Assembly: GCA_009809945.1 (NCBI GenBank)
Contig: WTPW01000633.1
Location: forward strand, 276,745 to 340,744
Direction of reading: 5' to 3'
Source: Gigaspora margarita
Taxonomy: Eukaryota > Glomeromycota > Glomeromycetes > Diversisporales > Gigasporaceae
Length of the DNA stretch: 64,000 nt
Shown: in pieces, positions 11,896-24,915 of the stretch
Layout: each line of letters starts with the position of its first letter
Numbering within the stretch: position 1 is the first letter of the stretch
Notes under the pieces: model-generated
Told to the model about the DNA's origin: nothing
The model's database searches: none
The model's input: only the letters and a program-made list of their open reading frames with translations
Position numbers and translations under genes: made by a program

Positions 11896-12372
11896 ACCCT
11901 AAAGAAAAGTGGTTTGGGCAGTATATAAAATCTGATTCCAAAAGTATGTGAATCTTGTGTACTGTATACATAATTTATGTGAACCAATTTAAAAATTTGT
12001 ACACTATATGACTTTGCTATATTAAATATATATAGATTAATTTAAATATATATACAATAAATTATGTGCACAACTTCTGTATCTTACTATTAATTTTGGT
12101 GCACAATTTAACCCAAAAGTATGTGAATTATGTGCATATTCCTAGGCAAAAATATGTGAAAGTTTTTAAAAACATGTGCACATAAGCACATTGTGCATAT
12201 CGATTTTATACACTAGTTTAGGGTATAGTACAGGAAAACAGTATATATGCACAGGATAATAGGGCTATGTGGCACATATAGGCATAATGGGTGTAGCACG
12301 TTATACACATCATATAGAATAGCATGCATTAGGTGATACACATATGCATGACCCCTCTAGGAGTATAGACAC
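11896..12372. other. non-coding repeat-like DNA
   Basis: Two ~25-bp repeats (CCAAAAGTATGTGAAT near 11937 and 12111) and many TGTGCA/TGCACA words suggest a decayed element. No gene is seen. Confidence 0.4.
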
Positions 12373-12668
12373 TTGCAGTAATGTGACCATCATATGGTAG
12401 GGTATAATTCAGTAACTTTTTGGCTTTAGGTTAAAGATAGGGTTAGGGTTTGTATATATAGACTTAAAAGGCTACCATCTATATGTAAAATTGCATTCTG
12501 ACATTTTTATGTGGTTTTCAAGGCTGATTTAAATATTAGTTTTCAAGTATTTTCACTCCTTTCTCTTTTTTCGTCTTGTACACATGTTTAATATTGGACT
12601 GATTCAAAAAATTAAAATTTACATTTTCTGATTGGTTAATTCTCATGCTCCATGTCACATTACTGCAA
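12373..12668. mobile_element. MITE with TTGCAGTAATGTGAC ends
   Basis: The left end TTGCAGTAATGTGACCAT is matched in inverse orientation by GTCACATTACTGCAA at the right, giving 15-bp perfect terminal repeats around 296 bp. A GGGTTAGGGTTTG stretch lies in the middle. Non-coding. Confidence 0.65.
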
Positions 12669-13045
12669 AAGTTTCTAGAATCCTTTCTAGAATTGCCATC
12701 ACTTTTCACTAGGGTATGGGACGGGCTGGGCTTGGTCAGGTTCGTTTAAACCTGACCCAGGCCCATTTAAAACCTGACCCAGGCCTGACCCAATAAAAAA
12801 TTTTCATGATGGGTCGGGCCGGGTCAGATTCAAAACCCAACCCAACCCAACCCGACCCGATTATGTAATGATCGCGTTATATTAGAGTTATTAGCATCAC
12901 CCAGTATCTGAGCTTATGCTAGTAACATACTGGTAGTCATGCTTGCATAACAGGAAGGGCGTATGGTTTACTACCATATAGAATAGCATGTTCGCAAAAT
13001 CTTGCATTGATTTAGTGTTAAACATCTATTATTTTGCATTCAAAC
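12669..13045. other. GGGTCGGGT-type self-complementary patch and spacer
   Basis: At about 12712-12865 there are alternating GACCCAGGCC, AACCCAACCC and GGTCGGGCC words able to fold back. The boundary word TAGGGTATGGGAC resembles the inverted end near 34100. The remainder shows nothing. It stops at the presumed left end of the large composite transposon. Confidence 0.5.
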
Positions 13046-13288
13046 TAGTGATGGGCCACATGCGGGATCCACGCGTGATCCCACGTGGGATTTTTAATAT
13101 AAGATTATTTGGCCTACATTAGCATATCATCTGGCCCGCTTTAACAAAATATCCAGCCAGCTTTAATATAAGTGGGCCAATGACTAATTAGTATTTGATG
13201 TACATAAAAATATTATACACGCATTAACTTTTTATTTGTTTCTCGTTTGCACATATATACATACGTACAGAGATAATGTGCAAACTGT

Positions 13289-14284
13289 TAAGAAGGTGTA
13301 AACCGATAATGGTTTGGTTAAACTATACACCTAACTAAACAAACTAACTAAAGTACTATCTCTAAGTGCTCAAGACTCTTAAACCTTGAACTGGCAGGCA
13401 GAAAGAGGCGTGGAAGTTTTGGTCCGGGTCTCAAGGTTCAGAAAGTCTTGGTAGGGCGATATCTGCAATAATCTATTAGTCAATCCCAGCTGCGACGTAT
13501 GGGATATGAATATAAATATCAGCTTGCAATCAGCGAGTTACTTTCACGGGGTTCACGTGATGATACGGTATCCGGCTTTCAGGTTCCAATTATAGTGTCG
13601 ATTTGAATATCGGTCCGATATCAGTGTCACGGGATCAGATTGTTCGATAAATGAGGCACACAAGTATTGTCGAATTGACTAACAATGGGTGAAGATAACA
13701 ATCAAAGGTTTTTCTATAAAGGGATCAAGGAAACTATTCTACGTTAACTCTTCTACTCGAATTTTGAAGGTTACTCCAACTAACAACAAGGTTTTTATAA
13801 TAACAACAAGGATATCGGAAGCATATTTGGGACAATATGAATGAAACTTAGAAGGGTTACTACTTCTACTATTATGATTTCGAAGTATTCAAACTCAACT
13901 GAGTTGTTGACTCATGGTGAGTTGTCTTTATTTCAAGGCGACAGGAACATCGCTTTTATACTTTTTACATAACTAAGTATGATACAGGTTTTATGGCGGG
14001 ACTATTGTTGAACTGACAGATCTGACTGATTGCTGACTGACCGATTGCTGAACTGACAGATCTGACCGATTGCCGAACTAACAGATCTGACTGATCTGGT
14101 AGAGATATTGGCAAATATACAAGTCTATTCTTAAAATAAAGTACTAGCATATATAGATACATAACGAATACTAATACTAACGATAAACAAGATGAAGTAA
14201 TACTAATAATAATATAAAAAATAAATAGATGATAATAATAAAATAATAAAAAAAAGAAAACTACAGGGGCGGGAGCCCTTCACA
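13289..14284 (-). repeat. 3' LTR of the gypsy element
   Basis: 996 bp. In element orientation it begins TGTGAAGGGCTCC and ends CCTTCTTA. It contains about three copies of a 25-bp repeat (GACAGATCTGACCGATTGC type) near 14010-14095, against six or seven in the other LTR. A purine-rich stretch (GGGTGGGAGGATTG) adjoins it on the internal side, as expected of a polypurine tract. Confidence 0.9.
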
Positions 14285-14755
14285 ATCCTCCCACCCTTAT
14301 ACACGAGTACCACGAGTGTATATCACCACAATAGGGAATGATATTTAGCATCAGTTAAGCGGTGAACCCTTGCTAAGGAGGTATAGGTGGTACGGTATAC
14401 TTGCTCTACTCTATATCGTTCAAAAATATAGTAGATTCGGAGTGCAGTCCCACTATAGTAACGTGAAACCATTCCCTGGATGCTGCAGCATTAGCTTCCA
14501 GACATGACATCCAGAATGGAACCTAGGTAGTTGGCATATGCTAGGCTCTCGATTCAGTTTCCCCTTCTACGAGCTCTCATCAAGTAGTAATAAGTGGCGG
14601 TAATTCTTTCCACATTGTTTTGGTTTTCGGTAAAAGGACATGGCGCAGGGGTTACATCAATTGGTTCAAGGATATTTTGGTCGAGTTGGATACGTTGTAC
14701 TGGAGAGATGTTACCCATTTTGAATAATGTTTTTAAAGGTTTGGACTCAGGCTTT
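14285..14755 (-). mobile_element. gypsy 3' untranslated region
   Basis: Sequence between the end of the integrase part and the polypurine tract. Short open frames exist here without recognisable domains. Confidence 0.5.
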
Positions 14756-15775
14756 TTATATTTTTCGTTCATGATAGAGTTTCAATAGACTTTTGTTTAG
14801 GGGTGATGCAAGCACTTTTCCGCTTAGCTCTCGTAGTTTATACGCCCCATTTTTAGGGGTAGCATGAATGTAATATGGCCCTTTCCATTTGGGTGTTAAT
14901 TTATGGCTATGTGTGCCTAATTTCCTAGCATCAAGCACAAGAACTTTTTCACCGATTTCAAAGTCACGAGTAACTTTGATCTGCCTATCATGCCGCTCCT
15001 TTTGTTTTTGTTGGTCCTTACTAATTTGATGTAATGCATTATTTCGGGCTGTAGGTAGATCATGGTCGATCTCATACAACCTTTGTATAATTGTTCCATT
15101 TAATATATCCTCAGATTCACTTGGGTGTAAGGGTAGACGGGCCTGTCGACCGTATACTAGAAAAAATGGAGTTTCCTTGGTTGTAGCCTGCTTTGCCATA
15201 CGGTAGGCAAATAGGATTGATGGGATTAACAGATCCCAATCCGTCACATTATCAATCAATTTAGCTATTGAATTGCACAGTGTTTTATTGAAACGCTCTA
15301 CCAGCCCGTTGGTTTGTGGATGATAGGGGGTGGAGCAGTGGTGTTTAGTGCTCACAGCTGCAAGAAGTTCATCTATAATACGGTTATTAAAATGTGATCC
15401 TTGATCAGACAATAAAATGCTTGGACACCCGTGCCGGCATATTATGTCTTCGTAGATGAATTTGGCCACTTCCTGTGCATTGGCTCTGGGAATTGCACGA
15501 GCCTCCGGCCATTTAGTCATATAGTCAGTAGCTACTACAATATATCTATTGGACCGTGATGTAATGGGCAAGGGTCCTATGATATCAATTCTGACCCGGT
15601 GAAATGGGGCCTGCACAGGTATTGGGTGTAAAGGTTCCTTCAACTTCCTGCTCCCATGTCGTTGACATTTCTCACACGTTTTGATATATTCACGAATATC
15701 ATGGTACATTTGAGGCCAATAATAATAATCTCTAATTTTATTAAACATAATGTCCTTTCTGAAATGGCCTCCCAA
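14756..15775 (-). mobile_element. gypsy integrase part
   Basis: Shows the tail of an HHCC zinc finger (CEKCQRHGS), the catalytic core with the first Asp in RIDIIGPLP and the region TNGLVERFNK holding the last acidic residue, then a C-terminal KWKGPYYI domain typical of Ty3/gypsy integrases. Treated as part of a fossil element. Confidence 0.9.
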
Positions 15776-17247
15776 TGGGTGATCATGTGCTAAGGCGAGT
15801 ATCGGTCCTACTTCCTCTTCTGATACAACTTTAATCCAATTGTTCTTTTGTCATTTATTTTCTTTATATAAACCACCATTTTTAGTTCGGAAGAACTTGC
15901 TTTGCTTCTCTAGGTTCTTTTGTTGCTGAATATTGAAATGCGGTGAATATTGCCGGTGCTGGAGGTACATTTTTAAAGTGGAATATTGCTGAGACTCCAT
16001 TATTTAGACTTGCTTTATGTTCATTTCCTTTGGTTCGATTTCTTGTCAGGATACTGACAATCTGGACAGGATTGAGTTTTATGTCAGAGTTTAGGTATTG
16101 TTTTAATTCACTCAACCTTGAGTTTAGATTCTGTTTTGCCGGTAGGTCTTTCGATCGGCAATTCTGGTACACGTGATTTGTAAATAATTCTGATTGGCCG
16201 ATCAGTGCTTGAATTTTGGATTGACCACACATGGTGTAAATCATCGGCTCGAATCAGGCAATTATTCTTGTTGAGTATATGGGTTTGCCTTTTTCTCGTA
16301 TGGCAGGTAATTGTTCAATACTTAAGTCAAGTGATGGCGATTTGTGTAGTTGATAAATGATAATCAGCTTATACCCAAGCCTCTTACACTTGTATTATTC
16401 TCCTTTTTTGGTTTATTCCTCGGGCCTTATTAACATCTGAAATATGTTTTCTTGCTAGCCCGTTTCAATTTGTCCATTCGAAAGATCGACTGTACAGTAG
16501 GTTTCGTGAGTAGACTTTCAGTACTCAATGATTTCCATCTGGGTTCATTCCAGTGAAATATGAGTTGTACGCACTTCTTTGTACCAGGACACCAACAACC
16601 TGGATTGGATTCGATTTTACTGTCAGATTTCACGTATTTTTCTTCAATTTTCTCCTGCTTATCCTTTTTCAATACCAATTCCTTCGTTATAGCAAACACC
16701 AACTTGAAGCATTCCACGAGCTTCACCTATATCCTTAGCAGATTTTTGAAAGTATTCGAACGCTTTACGTTCATCCTTTTCAATTCCATAGAAACTTCCA
16801 TCCTTGTAGAAATCTTCTTAGATACTTCTTCTGACTCTTCTCATGAGCCTGCGACAGGTGCGGTATATTTTAAAATTTTGATCCAATTTCTGGAGAATTT
16901 TTGAAGTGATGCTGTAAGCCATATCGGCAGTTCGGAGGTACTGTAGGTAGCTTGCTTTTCACCGACATGTGGGTGAGGTCTACTTCCTGTCACCCATATG
17001 TCTTTCCCTAATGGTTCATATATCTTTGTCATCGGATTCTCTTCAACCCTTTTTCTTTCTATTGTTAGGTTTGTCTTGACTCTTGGTAGGTATCGATTCG
17101 ATTTGGCTACTATTTCTCTCTTGATTCTACTTATAGCTTCTCTAATAAATTGTTTGTTTTTGTAGATAATACTTTCTTTTTCAGATAGGGCCCTCTACTC
17201 GCCCTATCCCATCCCGATCATCCATACTCTAATATCGGGTCTGTTTT

Positions 17248-17278
<31 letters not shown>
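15776..17278 (-). mobile_element. gypsy internal region of unclear content
   Basis: Lies between the acidic region and the integrase part. No domain is recognised with confidence. It includes a 32-nt T tract near 17249-17280. Confidence 0.5.
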
Positions 17279-17283
<5 letters not shown>

Positions 17284-18022
17284 TATGCATAATTGTTCTT
17301 CCCCTATCCGGCTCCTCACTTTCTACATAGGTCTCCCAATCAGTGTATTCGTCAAAGGGTTGTACCCATTCATCAGAGTCGATATTCATGTCAGGGCACA
17401 AATTGACACTGGTACTGCGATCCCAATCGGCTTGATTCCAGGTGAAGGAAGAATTCTCCCAGGGAGCAGCTTCGTGATCAATTTCTTCCTCAAATTCTAA
17501 GCCGGTAGCTGGATCTCCCCACCGAGGTAAGTCAATGAGGTAGACTTCATCTATATCCATGGGCTGTGGACTATGGGTAGATGGGTAGGTTGGACTTTCA
17601 TTAGAATAGTAACCTCCTCGTCTTGCCCAGGTTACTTCCTCCCATAGTTCATAGGCCAACTGCCGTAGTAACACTTCCTGGAACCGGTCTTGTGCTCTTT
17701 GGGAATTTGCAAGTTCCCATTCATATTCTTCGCTTGAGTATTCGGAGTTATCTCCTTTATAATCTTCATAGGAGTATTCAGTATCACTTGCTCTGTCATC
17801 ACTTCCTGCTTCCCAATTCATCCATTCAGGCTGATTGGTCCATCCAGTTCCTTGCATTTCATCATCTAAGTCTTCTGTAAAATATTCTTGGGCAATTGCC
17901 TCGAAGACTTCTACTTCATCCCCGTGATTGGGTTCGTTTTCAGCATTCTCCATATCTGCTGCTTTTTGATCGAAACTAACTACCTCATTCTTAACTTCTT
18001 TTTGTGGGAATTCTTCTACCAT
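17279..18022 (-). mobile_element. acidic, Trp-rich region between RNase H and integrase
   Basis: A stretch of about 247 residues very rich in Glu, Asp, Tyr, Ser and Trp (for example SEYSSEEYEWEL). It matches none of the standard pol domains and lies where gypsy elements usually have only a short linker. Role unknown. It belongs to the broken element. Confidence 0.6.
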
Positions 18023-18352
18023 TCAGGATAAGGCATCTGCATTTCGATGGATTCGTCCTGCCCTATGGAGTATAGTGAAGTCNTATGGTTGTAGGCGCAG
18101 NATCCATCTTGCNCTTNACCCCTTTAGTGCAGAGCGTTGTAACCACTTTAGGGCAGAGTGGTCAGTTACCACAATAAATAGTTTGTAGCCTAAGTATTGG
18201 TAGAAATATTCCACAGCCCAAACCACAGCATAACATTCCAGTTCGGTGGCAGCATAGTTTCTTTCAGGGCGGGTAAGATTTTTACTAGCGTATGCAATTG
18301 CATACTCTTTCTTATTTTCATCTTTTTGTGCTAATACAGCACCAAGTCCCAC
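18023..18352 (-). mobile_element. gypsy RNase H part
   Basis: Contains YASKNLTRPERNYAATELEC and VVTDHSALKWL, the characteristic RNase H region that follows reverse transcriptase in Ty3/gypsy pol. A few unresolved bases lie in it. Confidence 0.85.
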
Positions 18353-18608
18353 TCCAGATGCATCGGTATGAAGATAGAAGGGCTTGTTGAAATCTGGGTA
18401 CCGGAGGACCGGAGCAGTTGTTAGATGGGCTTTAAGGCTTTGGAAGGCATTTTCTTGCTCAATGCCCCATTCAAATTTTTCCCCTTTTTCTAATAATCTG
18501 TATAGAGGTTTTCTATAGTAGCAAAATTCAGAATGAACCGCCGGTAATACGAAGACAGACCGAGGAGAGTCCGTGGCTGCTGTAGGTTGACAGGGATAGG
18601 GAAATTTT

Positions 18609-19508
18609 TTACTTTAGAGACCTTTTCTTCATCCGGTCTAATTCCCTCTTTTCCACTATATGTCCAAGGAAGGCAATACTATTCTGAAATAGTTTACATT
18701 TTTCGGGATTTAACTTCAACTCAGCTGCAGAAATTTTAGCGAGGACGATATCGAGGTGAATTATATGGTCTTGGTAAGTCCTGGAGTAAATAATTATGTC
18801 ATCAAGATAGACTGCAACATTCTTTCCGATATCCTCATAGAGGATATCATTCATTGTTCTTTGAAAAGTTGCCAGGGCATTACATAGGCCGAAAGGCATT
18901 ACATTAAAGGCATAAGTGCCCTGCCGGGTTACAAAGGCTATCTTCTCTCTATCATTTTCAGACATCCGTATCTGCCAATATCCACTGGCCAAGTCAAGGG
19001 AAGAAAACTATTCGGCTTTTCCGAAAGTTTCTAATAGGTCGTCAATTCGGGGTAGGGGGTAAGCATCCTTTTTCGTTACGGCGTTGAGCTTATGGTAATC
19101 GACACATAACCGGAGTTTCCCATTTTTCTTTAGAACGATTACTACCGGTGAGGTCCATGGACTCTTGATTTTACTAATTAGCCCATTTTTTAACAGGCTT
19201 TCTATTTCTTTATTTAGAAATTCTTGTTCTTCAGGTGCAATTAGGTAGGCCGATTGCTTGATGGGTCTAGCATCCCCGGTATCAATTTCATGCTGTACGT
19301 TGTGATACTGGCCCAATTGACTTAAACCAGTAGCAAATAATCCCTTGAATTTGTTTAATAGGCATGTTGCTTCTCTTTTTTGTTCCTGGGTGAGGGCTTT
19401 TACCTTTACTAACTGGTTAATTTTCTCTTCACAGGTAAGTTCGGGCTGGACATTTTCTTCAGGGGTTGGAAGTTCTTCTACGGCAGTTAAATATATCCCG
19501 GACTGCAA
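18609..19508 (-). mobile_element. gypsy reverse transcriptase part
   Basis: Contains KKNGKLRLCVDYHKLNAVT, YPLPRIDDLL, the PFGLCNA motif and the catalytic YLDDIIIYS motif. These identify a Ty3/gypsy-type reverse transcriptase. Fossil. Confidence 0.9.
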
Positions 19509-19851
19509 TCTCTATCACGAGTTGTGTATAATTTTACTGATTTATCAGTATAATAACTTTTGACCTCTTCGATGTCTCTTTCTTCCTCGTAGTTGTTGAA
19601 GAAATCTTCATTATCATCAATTTCGCTTTGGGGTGGTTCTAATTTATTCTCCTTGGATTGGTATACGGGGATTTCTATACCTTTCTCTAGGTATCAGATA
19701 AATAACTTCTTTTCATTGAAGTGAAGCCAGGCGCGGACCTTTTGGAACCAATTCATCCCTAGCAGCATCATTTTATCAGGATTTTCAATAACCTGGAAAT
19801 CAGTAGGTACCAGTACGCTTTGCACTACTAACTTTACACCAACTAGCTTTC

Positions 19852-20133
19852 CTAATGCTCTTTCCCGGTGCCATTGGCAGTGATAACTACTGTATTAGAG
19901 GGCTCAGTGATGGTGAGACCAAGTTTCTTTACTAATTTTATTGATATTATGCTGACGGCAGCTCCGGAATCTAAAACGGCCAATATTGGATTATTTTTAA
20001 TTCTAACATAACATTTAGCTGCAGAGGTCTTTGGTTCAAGTTTATTATCAGCCAGGTTGGTTTCAGTTTGGGAGATGATAGGTCGTTTTAAAGCTTGTGA
20101 CAAATTATTACGCTGTTTTGGGACTTGCAACAA
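19852..20133 (-). mobile_element. gypsy aspartic protease part
   Basis: Contains AVLDSGAAVSII, a retropepsin active-site motif, located between gag and reverse transcriptase. Confidence 0.8.
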
Positions 20134-20528
20134 TTGTCCGTAGGTGGCATTGGCANNNNNNNNNNNNGCTGACTCAGCAGATCTTCTGCAATATTGTATG
20201 GGGGAATTAAATCTATGACCGAAGGTCCCCTATGTCTTTGAGTCCGATTGGTAGCTTCGACCGGGATTGGTGGAAGGTTTACGGTAGGTTCTGGGATAAT
20301 TTCTTCCATAGCCGTAGGTTGGGGTGTTGGCGTGTGTTGATTTGGGTCAGAAGCAACCCTCTTTCTTAATCTTTCATCCCAATTTGTTTCAGCTTCGGGC
20401 CTTTCACGTCTCTTCATGGCATATACTTCTGGGTTGCCACCATTTGTAACAATATCACACATATTGATGTTTCTTGACTGTGTGGTATTCCTAGTTTGGG
20501 CGGAAAAGAAATTCCGAGAAGATTGATG

Positions 20529-21247
20529 TCATTCCGCAAGGCAATTCCTGGAAATATGCCCTCTTTCACTACAATTATAGCACGTGACTCCCTTGCTTCT
20601 TGCTTGCTGGGGTGGATACTGCCGGACTTGGGGCCGATAAGTGCCGGATGGTACTAAGGAGCTGGCAGTTTCAACCCTTGCCGATAAGGCAGTGGTTAAT
20701 TTTTCATAATTTACTGCCATTTGCTGCATTTTCTTGGTCAAATCGTCAAGGGCATGATTGGTGGGTTCCTGCTTGTCATAGTACTGACCAGCCTCTATTT
20801 TTCTTGCTTTGACAATAGCGGCATCTAATGTTTCAAAATCGTCTGCAGACATTAAAGCGGCAATTTTCCCATGGAGTCCTCCTATATACATTCGGATAAC
20901 GTATGCGGCGGGTATTTGACGATTGGGATCATTTCTCTTTAACAATTTCTTGAACTGATACGTATATCGGTCCACCTTTTCTTTCAATTTTTGCTTCAAT
21001 GAGGTTAATTCTAACTACCACTGATGTCTTCTTTCTGGGGTTGCAAAATATTTAACAAATGACTGGACAAAACTATCCTCAGGATTATCATCATCCCAGT
21101 AGAGAAGGTCGTCCTTCTAGTCATTATACCAACTGGCGGCAATTCCTGCCAGATGCCCCGAAGCAATCTTAATTTTTCTAGCCCTAGCCCAATTGTTGGC
21201 ATTGGCAGCTCATTCAAAGGCTTTGACCCACTCCACTGGGTCCTCAT
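20529..21247 (-). mobile_element. gypsy gag part with zinc knuckle
   Basis: Ends with a CX2CX4HX4C knuckle (CYNCSERGHISRNC) preceded by a capsid-like helical region, as in Ty3/gypsy gag. Fossil. An unresolved patch lies nearby at about 20156-20167. Confidence 0.8.
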
Positions 21248-21598
21248 CTTCTTCGCCTTTGAAAGTTCTTACATGTACCCAGTTATTTTCTCTAGGAGCG
21301 GCTGGAGCCTCATGTTGGGCTACATCCCTAAAGGCTCAGGCAATATCTCAAAGAAGATTCTGAGCTTGATTACAGTTGTCACGTGGGTCTTTATTGTTTC
21401 GGGGTTCGTATGGAGGAAGTGGTCTTTCCTCTCCAATGGGTCTTTCAATGTCAAAATCGGCTATGTCGGACATCTTGAAGTTACAATTAAACTAAACTAT
21501 CTGAAGGAAGATTTTATAGGGAGGTTTTTGGATTGGTAGTTCTATCTAAATCTTGATTCGGGTAGGTTAAAAAGTTCAATCTCACAGTTACCACCAAT

Positions 21599-22653
21599 TG
21601 AGAAGGTGTAAACCGATAATGGTTTGGTTAAACTATACACCTAACTAAACAAACTAACTAAAGTACTATCTCTAAGTGCTCAAGACTCTTAAACCTTGAA
21701 CTGGCAGGCAGAAAGAGGTGTGGAAGATTTGGTCTGGGTCTCAAGGTTCGGAAAGTCTTGGTAGGGCGATATCTGCAATAATCTATTAGTCAATCCCAGC
21801 TGCGGCGTATGGGATATGAATATGAATATCGGCTTGCAATCGGCGAGTTGCTTTCACAGGGTTCATGCGATGATACGGTATCCGGCTTTCAGGCTCCAAT
21901 TATAGTGTAGATTTGGATATCGGTCTGATATCAGTGTCACAGGATCAGATTGTTCAATAAATGAGGCACACAAGTATTGTTGAATTGACTAACAATGGGT
22001 GAAGATAAAAATCAAAGGTTTTTCTATAAAGGGATCAAGGAAACTATTCTACGTTAACTCTTCTACTCGAATTTTGAAGGTTACTCCAACTAACAACAAG
22101 GTTTTTATAATAACAACAAGGATATCGGAAGCATATTTGGGACAATATGAACGAAACTTAGAAGGGTTACTACTTCTACTATTATGATTTCGAAGTATTC
22201 AAACTCAACTGAGTTGTTGACTCGTGGAGAGTTGTCTTTATTTAAGGCGACAGGGACATCGCTTTTATACTTTTTACATGACTAAGTATGATACAGGTTT
22301 TATGGCGGAACTATTGTCGAACTGACAGATCTGACCGATTGCCGAACTGACAGATCTGACCGCTTGCTGAACTGACAGATCTGACCGATTGCCGAACTGA
22401 CAGATCTGACCAATTGCCGAACTGACAGATCTGACTGATTGCCGAACTGACAGATCTGACCAATCTGGTAGAGATATCAGCAAATATACAAGTCTATTCT
22501 TAAAATAAAGTACTAACATATATAGATACATAACGAATACTAATACTAACNATAAACAAGATGNAGTAATACTAATAATAATATAAAAAATAAATAGATG
22601 ATAATAATAAAATAATAAAAAAAAGAAAACTACAGGGGCGGGAGCCCTTCACA
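21599..22653 (-). repeat. 5' LTR of the gypsy element
   Basis: 1,055 bp, begins TGTGAAGGGCTCC and ends CCTTCTCA in element orientation. Longer than the 3' LTR chiefly because a 25-bp internal repeat near 22317-22463 is present six or seven times instead of three. The adjoining internal sequence ATTGGTGGTAACTGTGAG is the likely primer-binding region. Confidence 0.9.
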
Positions 22654-23429
22654 CTGTACGTTGAAATAAATTTTTTAAATTGTCATTATTAATAAAATGG
22701 GAATCTAGACTTTTAATTTCTTGCATAAATAATATATCAAGAATATTGTGTATCATATGGGCAAAAATCTCCAATTTCAGTGATTATTTAATATGAGTGA
22801 TAAGGTAAATAAAATTTGAGCCAATCATTTATTTGATATTAGATGATTATTGAAAATAAAAGTGACTATTTGATAAGCCTGATTATGAATTTCTTATGAG
22901 TCGATTATGAATTTTTGACGTATATAACCTGGTTATTTATAAATTTTTGTACGTATATACCTGATCACTTATCAGTCACATGATTTGTCATGCAGATCAC
23001 TGGAGTAAAATTTTTAATATGAAATTTGAGTGATCGACATGCCCATTTTTAATAGTAAATTGCGTAAATTGCAACAGTAGGGTTTTTTTAATTGCTATTT
23101 TTAGTGGTTTCTTAAAAGGAAACTGCACTCACAAGACTAGATACAATTGCTTAGCTATACAAATACTTTATTGATTTGTAGTTTTAACCAAGAAAAAAAA
23201 TAAAGCTAAGAAAGATCACGCTCTCAAAAATAGCCTTTTTTTCTATTTTATATAGTACTTGCAACGTAACTGAACCTTCTTGCTTTGAAACTTTTTAAGC
23301 AAAAATAAACATACTCAGTCGAGATTATGAATTCAAGTAACATAAAAGAATTTAGAACTATTATTGTTTCATTTTGTTCACACCCAAATCTCAAACTGAT
23401 AATAATAGATCTATTTGTTTTTTATATTA

Positions 23430-23467
23430 TAGTAGCTGCGCAACGCAGTGGCACTAAACCAAGAACG
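23430..23467 (-). repeat. conserved hairpin motif, copy 1
   Basis: On the minus strand it reads TTCTTGGTTTAG, a GTGC...GCGC stem, then AGCTACTATAATA. Copies at 41450-41490 and 48421-48464 share the flanks but not the stem sequence. No function recognised. Confidence 0.5.
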
Positions 23468-24654
23468 TTACATAAGTACATCTTAAAGGTTAAAATTTTT
23501 TGAAATAAACTATTTTATTTACATTATTTAGTTTTCTTTTTAATAATAATACAGGGTTCATCAAGATTGCTAAAATGAAAACCAATTGAAATGGAAGATG
23601 AAAAAAGATTGTTCAGCAAAAGAGTTCACCTTCCTACTGTTCCTCTAAAATGTAGGGTTTTTGGGTCATCTTTCTGTCTCTTATATTTGCTAGTTTCGTT
23701 AAAATGGGTAGTCTATTCAGGTTCACACTCCTAATCTGTGCGTACAAGTCTCAAAAGGTTTTAAATTAAGTTCACTGGGTTTACTTCTTTTTAGCACTAT
23801 TGTAATAAATTTAATAATCATTTTTGAGTTCTCTTGCTCTGGGGTTGGCTTGGCTATTTCTAGCACTGTTTTTTTTTAATCATTAAATCATTCTACACCT
23901 CTATTAATAATAAAAAAATGTTTTAAATAGGTTATTAATATATATCATAATTAGATGAATATCATTATCAATCTAATAATTGATTATCATCGAATTATTT
24001 AAATTGATGTATAATGATTATTATCATTTATTACATCATCAAGTTCAAGTATTCGAATGAAAATTTAAAATCATAGACAATCATCAAATAATTATATGAT
24101 ATAAAAATAGCTTTTATAATATGATATAAAAATAGCTTTTATTAATTATCTTATTACTGTATTATATAGATCAATAATTTAACTGGATTGGCTGAAGGAA
24201 TTATGATAATAACGATCATGATTCTTCTGATCTTTCATCTGCCATATAAACCTGTTTTTGAAATAAAAATAAAACATCGATACATAATAAATGATAAATT
24301 TGCATCTGCATTATTTCACCTGCAAACGCTTTGAAAACTTAGTTCGAATATATTGTACTGACAATTTTAAACCTAAACTTAACTCTAACGGCAATAACTA
24401 GATTAATTTGCCTGTGAAATAAGCTTTTGGTAAAATAATTTTTTATGAAACGGACTTGTCTGTGAATTAATTGATTATGAATTGTTTTCTGTGAAGTAAT
24501 CGTTGGTGAATTGATCAAACCAAGTGAACCGAATACCATTAAATAAATATTAAATAAAAAATTAAGTAAATGTTGGTACATAAAAAAAAATTATTTATAA
24601 ATGTACTACACTATATTATGAATCAGTGTAATTATTTATAAATTAAATGTTAAC

Positions 24655-24915
24655 CTTTTTTGTTCGAGATAACCCAGAGTTAGATATATATAGATAAAAA
24701 TAATTAATGTGACAGATTATAATGAAATTGAAATTTAACTTATTTTATAACCGATTTTTAAAAATTTTTTTGTTAGATTTTTTTTTAATAGTTAAGTTAG
24801 AATTTAGGGTTAGGTTATTTAAAAAAGAGTATAAATAGATTTTAGTAGTGCTTATATTTTTAAATTGAGAACCTAAATTTCATTATAATCTGATTTCATT
24901 ATATCTGGAACAATT
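24655..24915. mobile_element. possible small inverted-repeat element
   Basis: TTGTTCGAGATA at the left and TATCTGGAACAA at the right are imperfect inverted repeats, with ATTATAATGAAAT words near both ends and a TTAGGGTTAGG patch inside. Weak support. Confidence 0.35.

Larger units (their letters stand above)
13289..22653 (-). mobile_element. Ty3/gypsy-type LTR retroelement, broken
   Basis: A full-length element on the minus strand with two LTRs, a 4-bp target duplication (CTGT at 13285-13288 and 22654-22657), and internal parts in the order gag, protease, reverse transcriptase, RNase H, an acidic region and integrase, the order of the Ty3/gypsy group. It is a fossil: the coding region carries several breaks, and parts of it are unresolved (N). 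The LTRs differ at roughly 20 of the first 400 aligned positions, mostly transitions, implying moderate age. It sits inside the larger DNA transposon. Confidence 0.9.
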
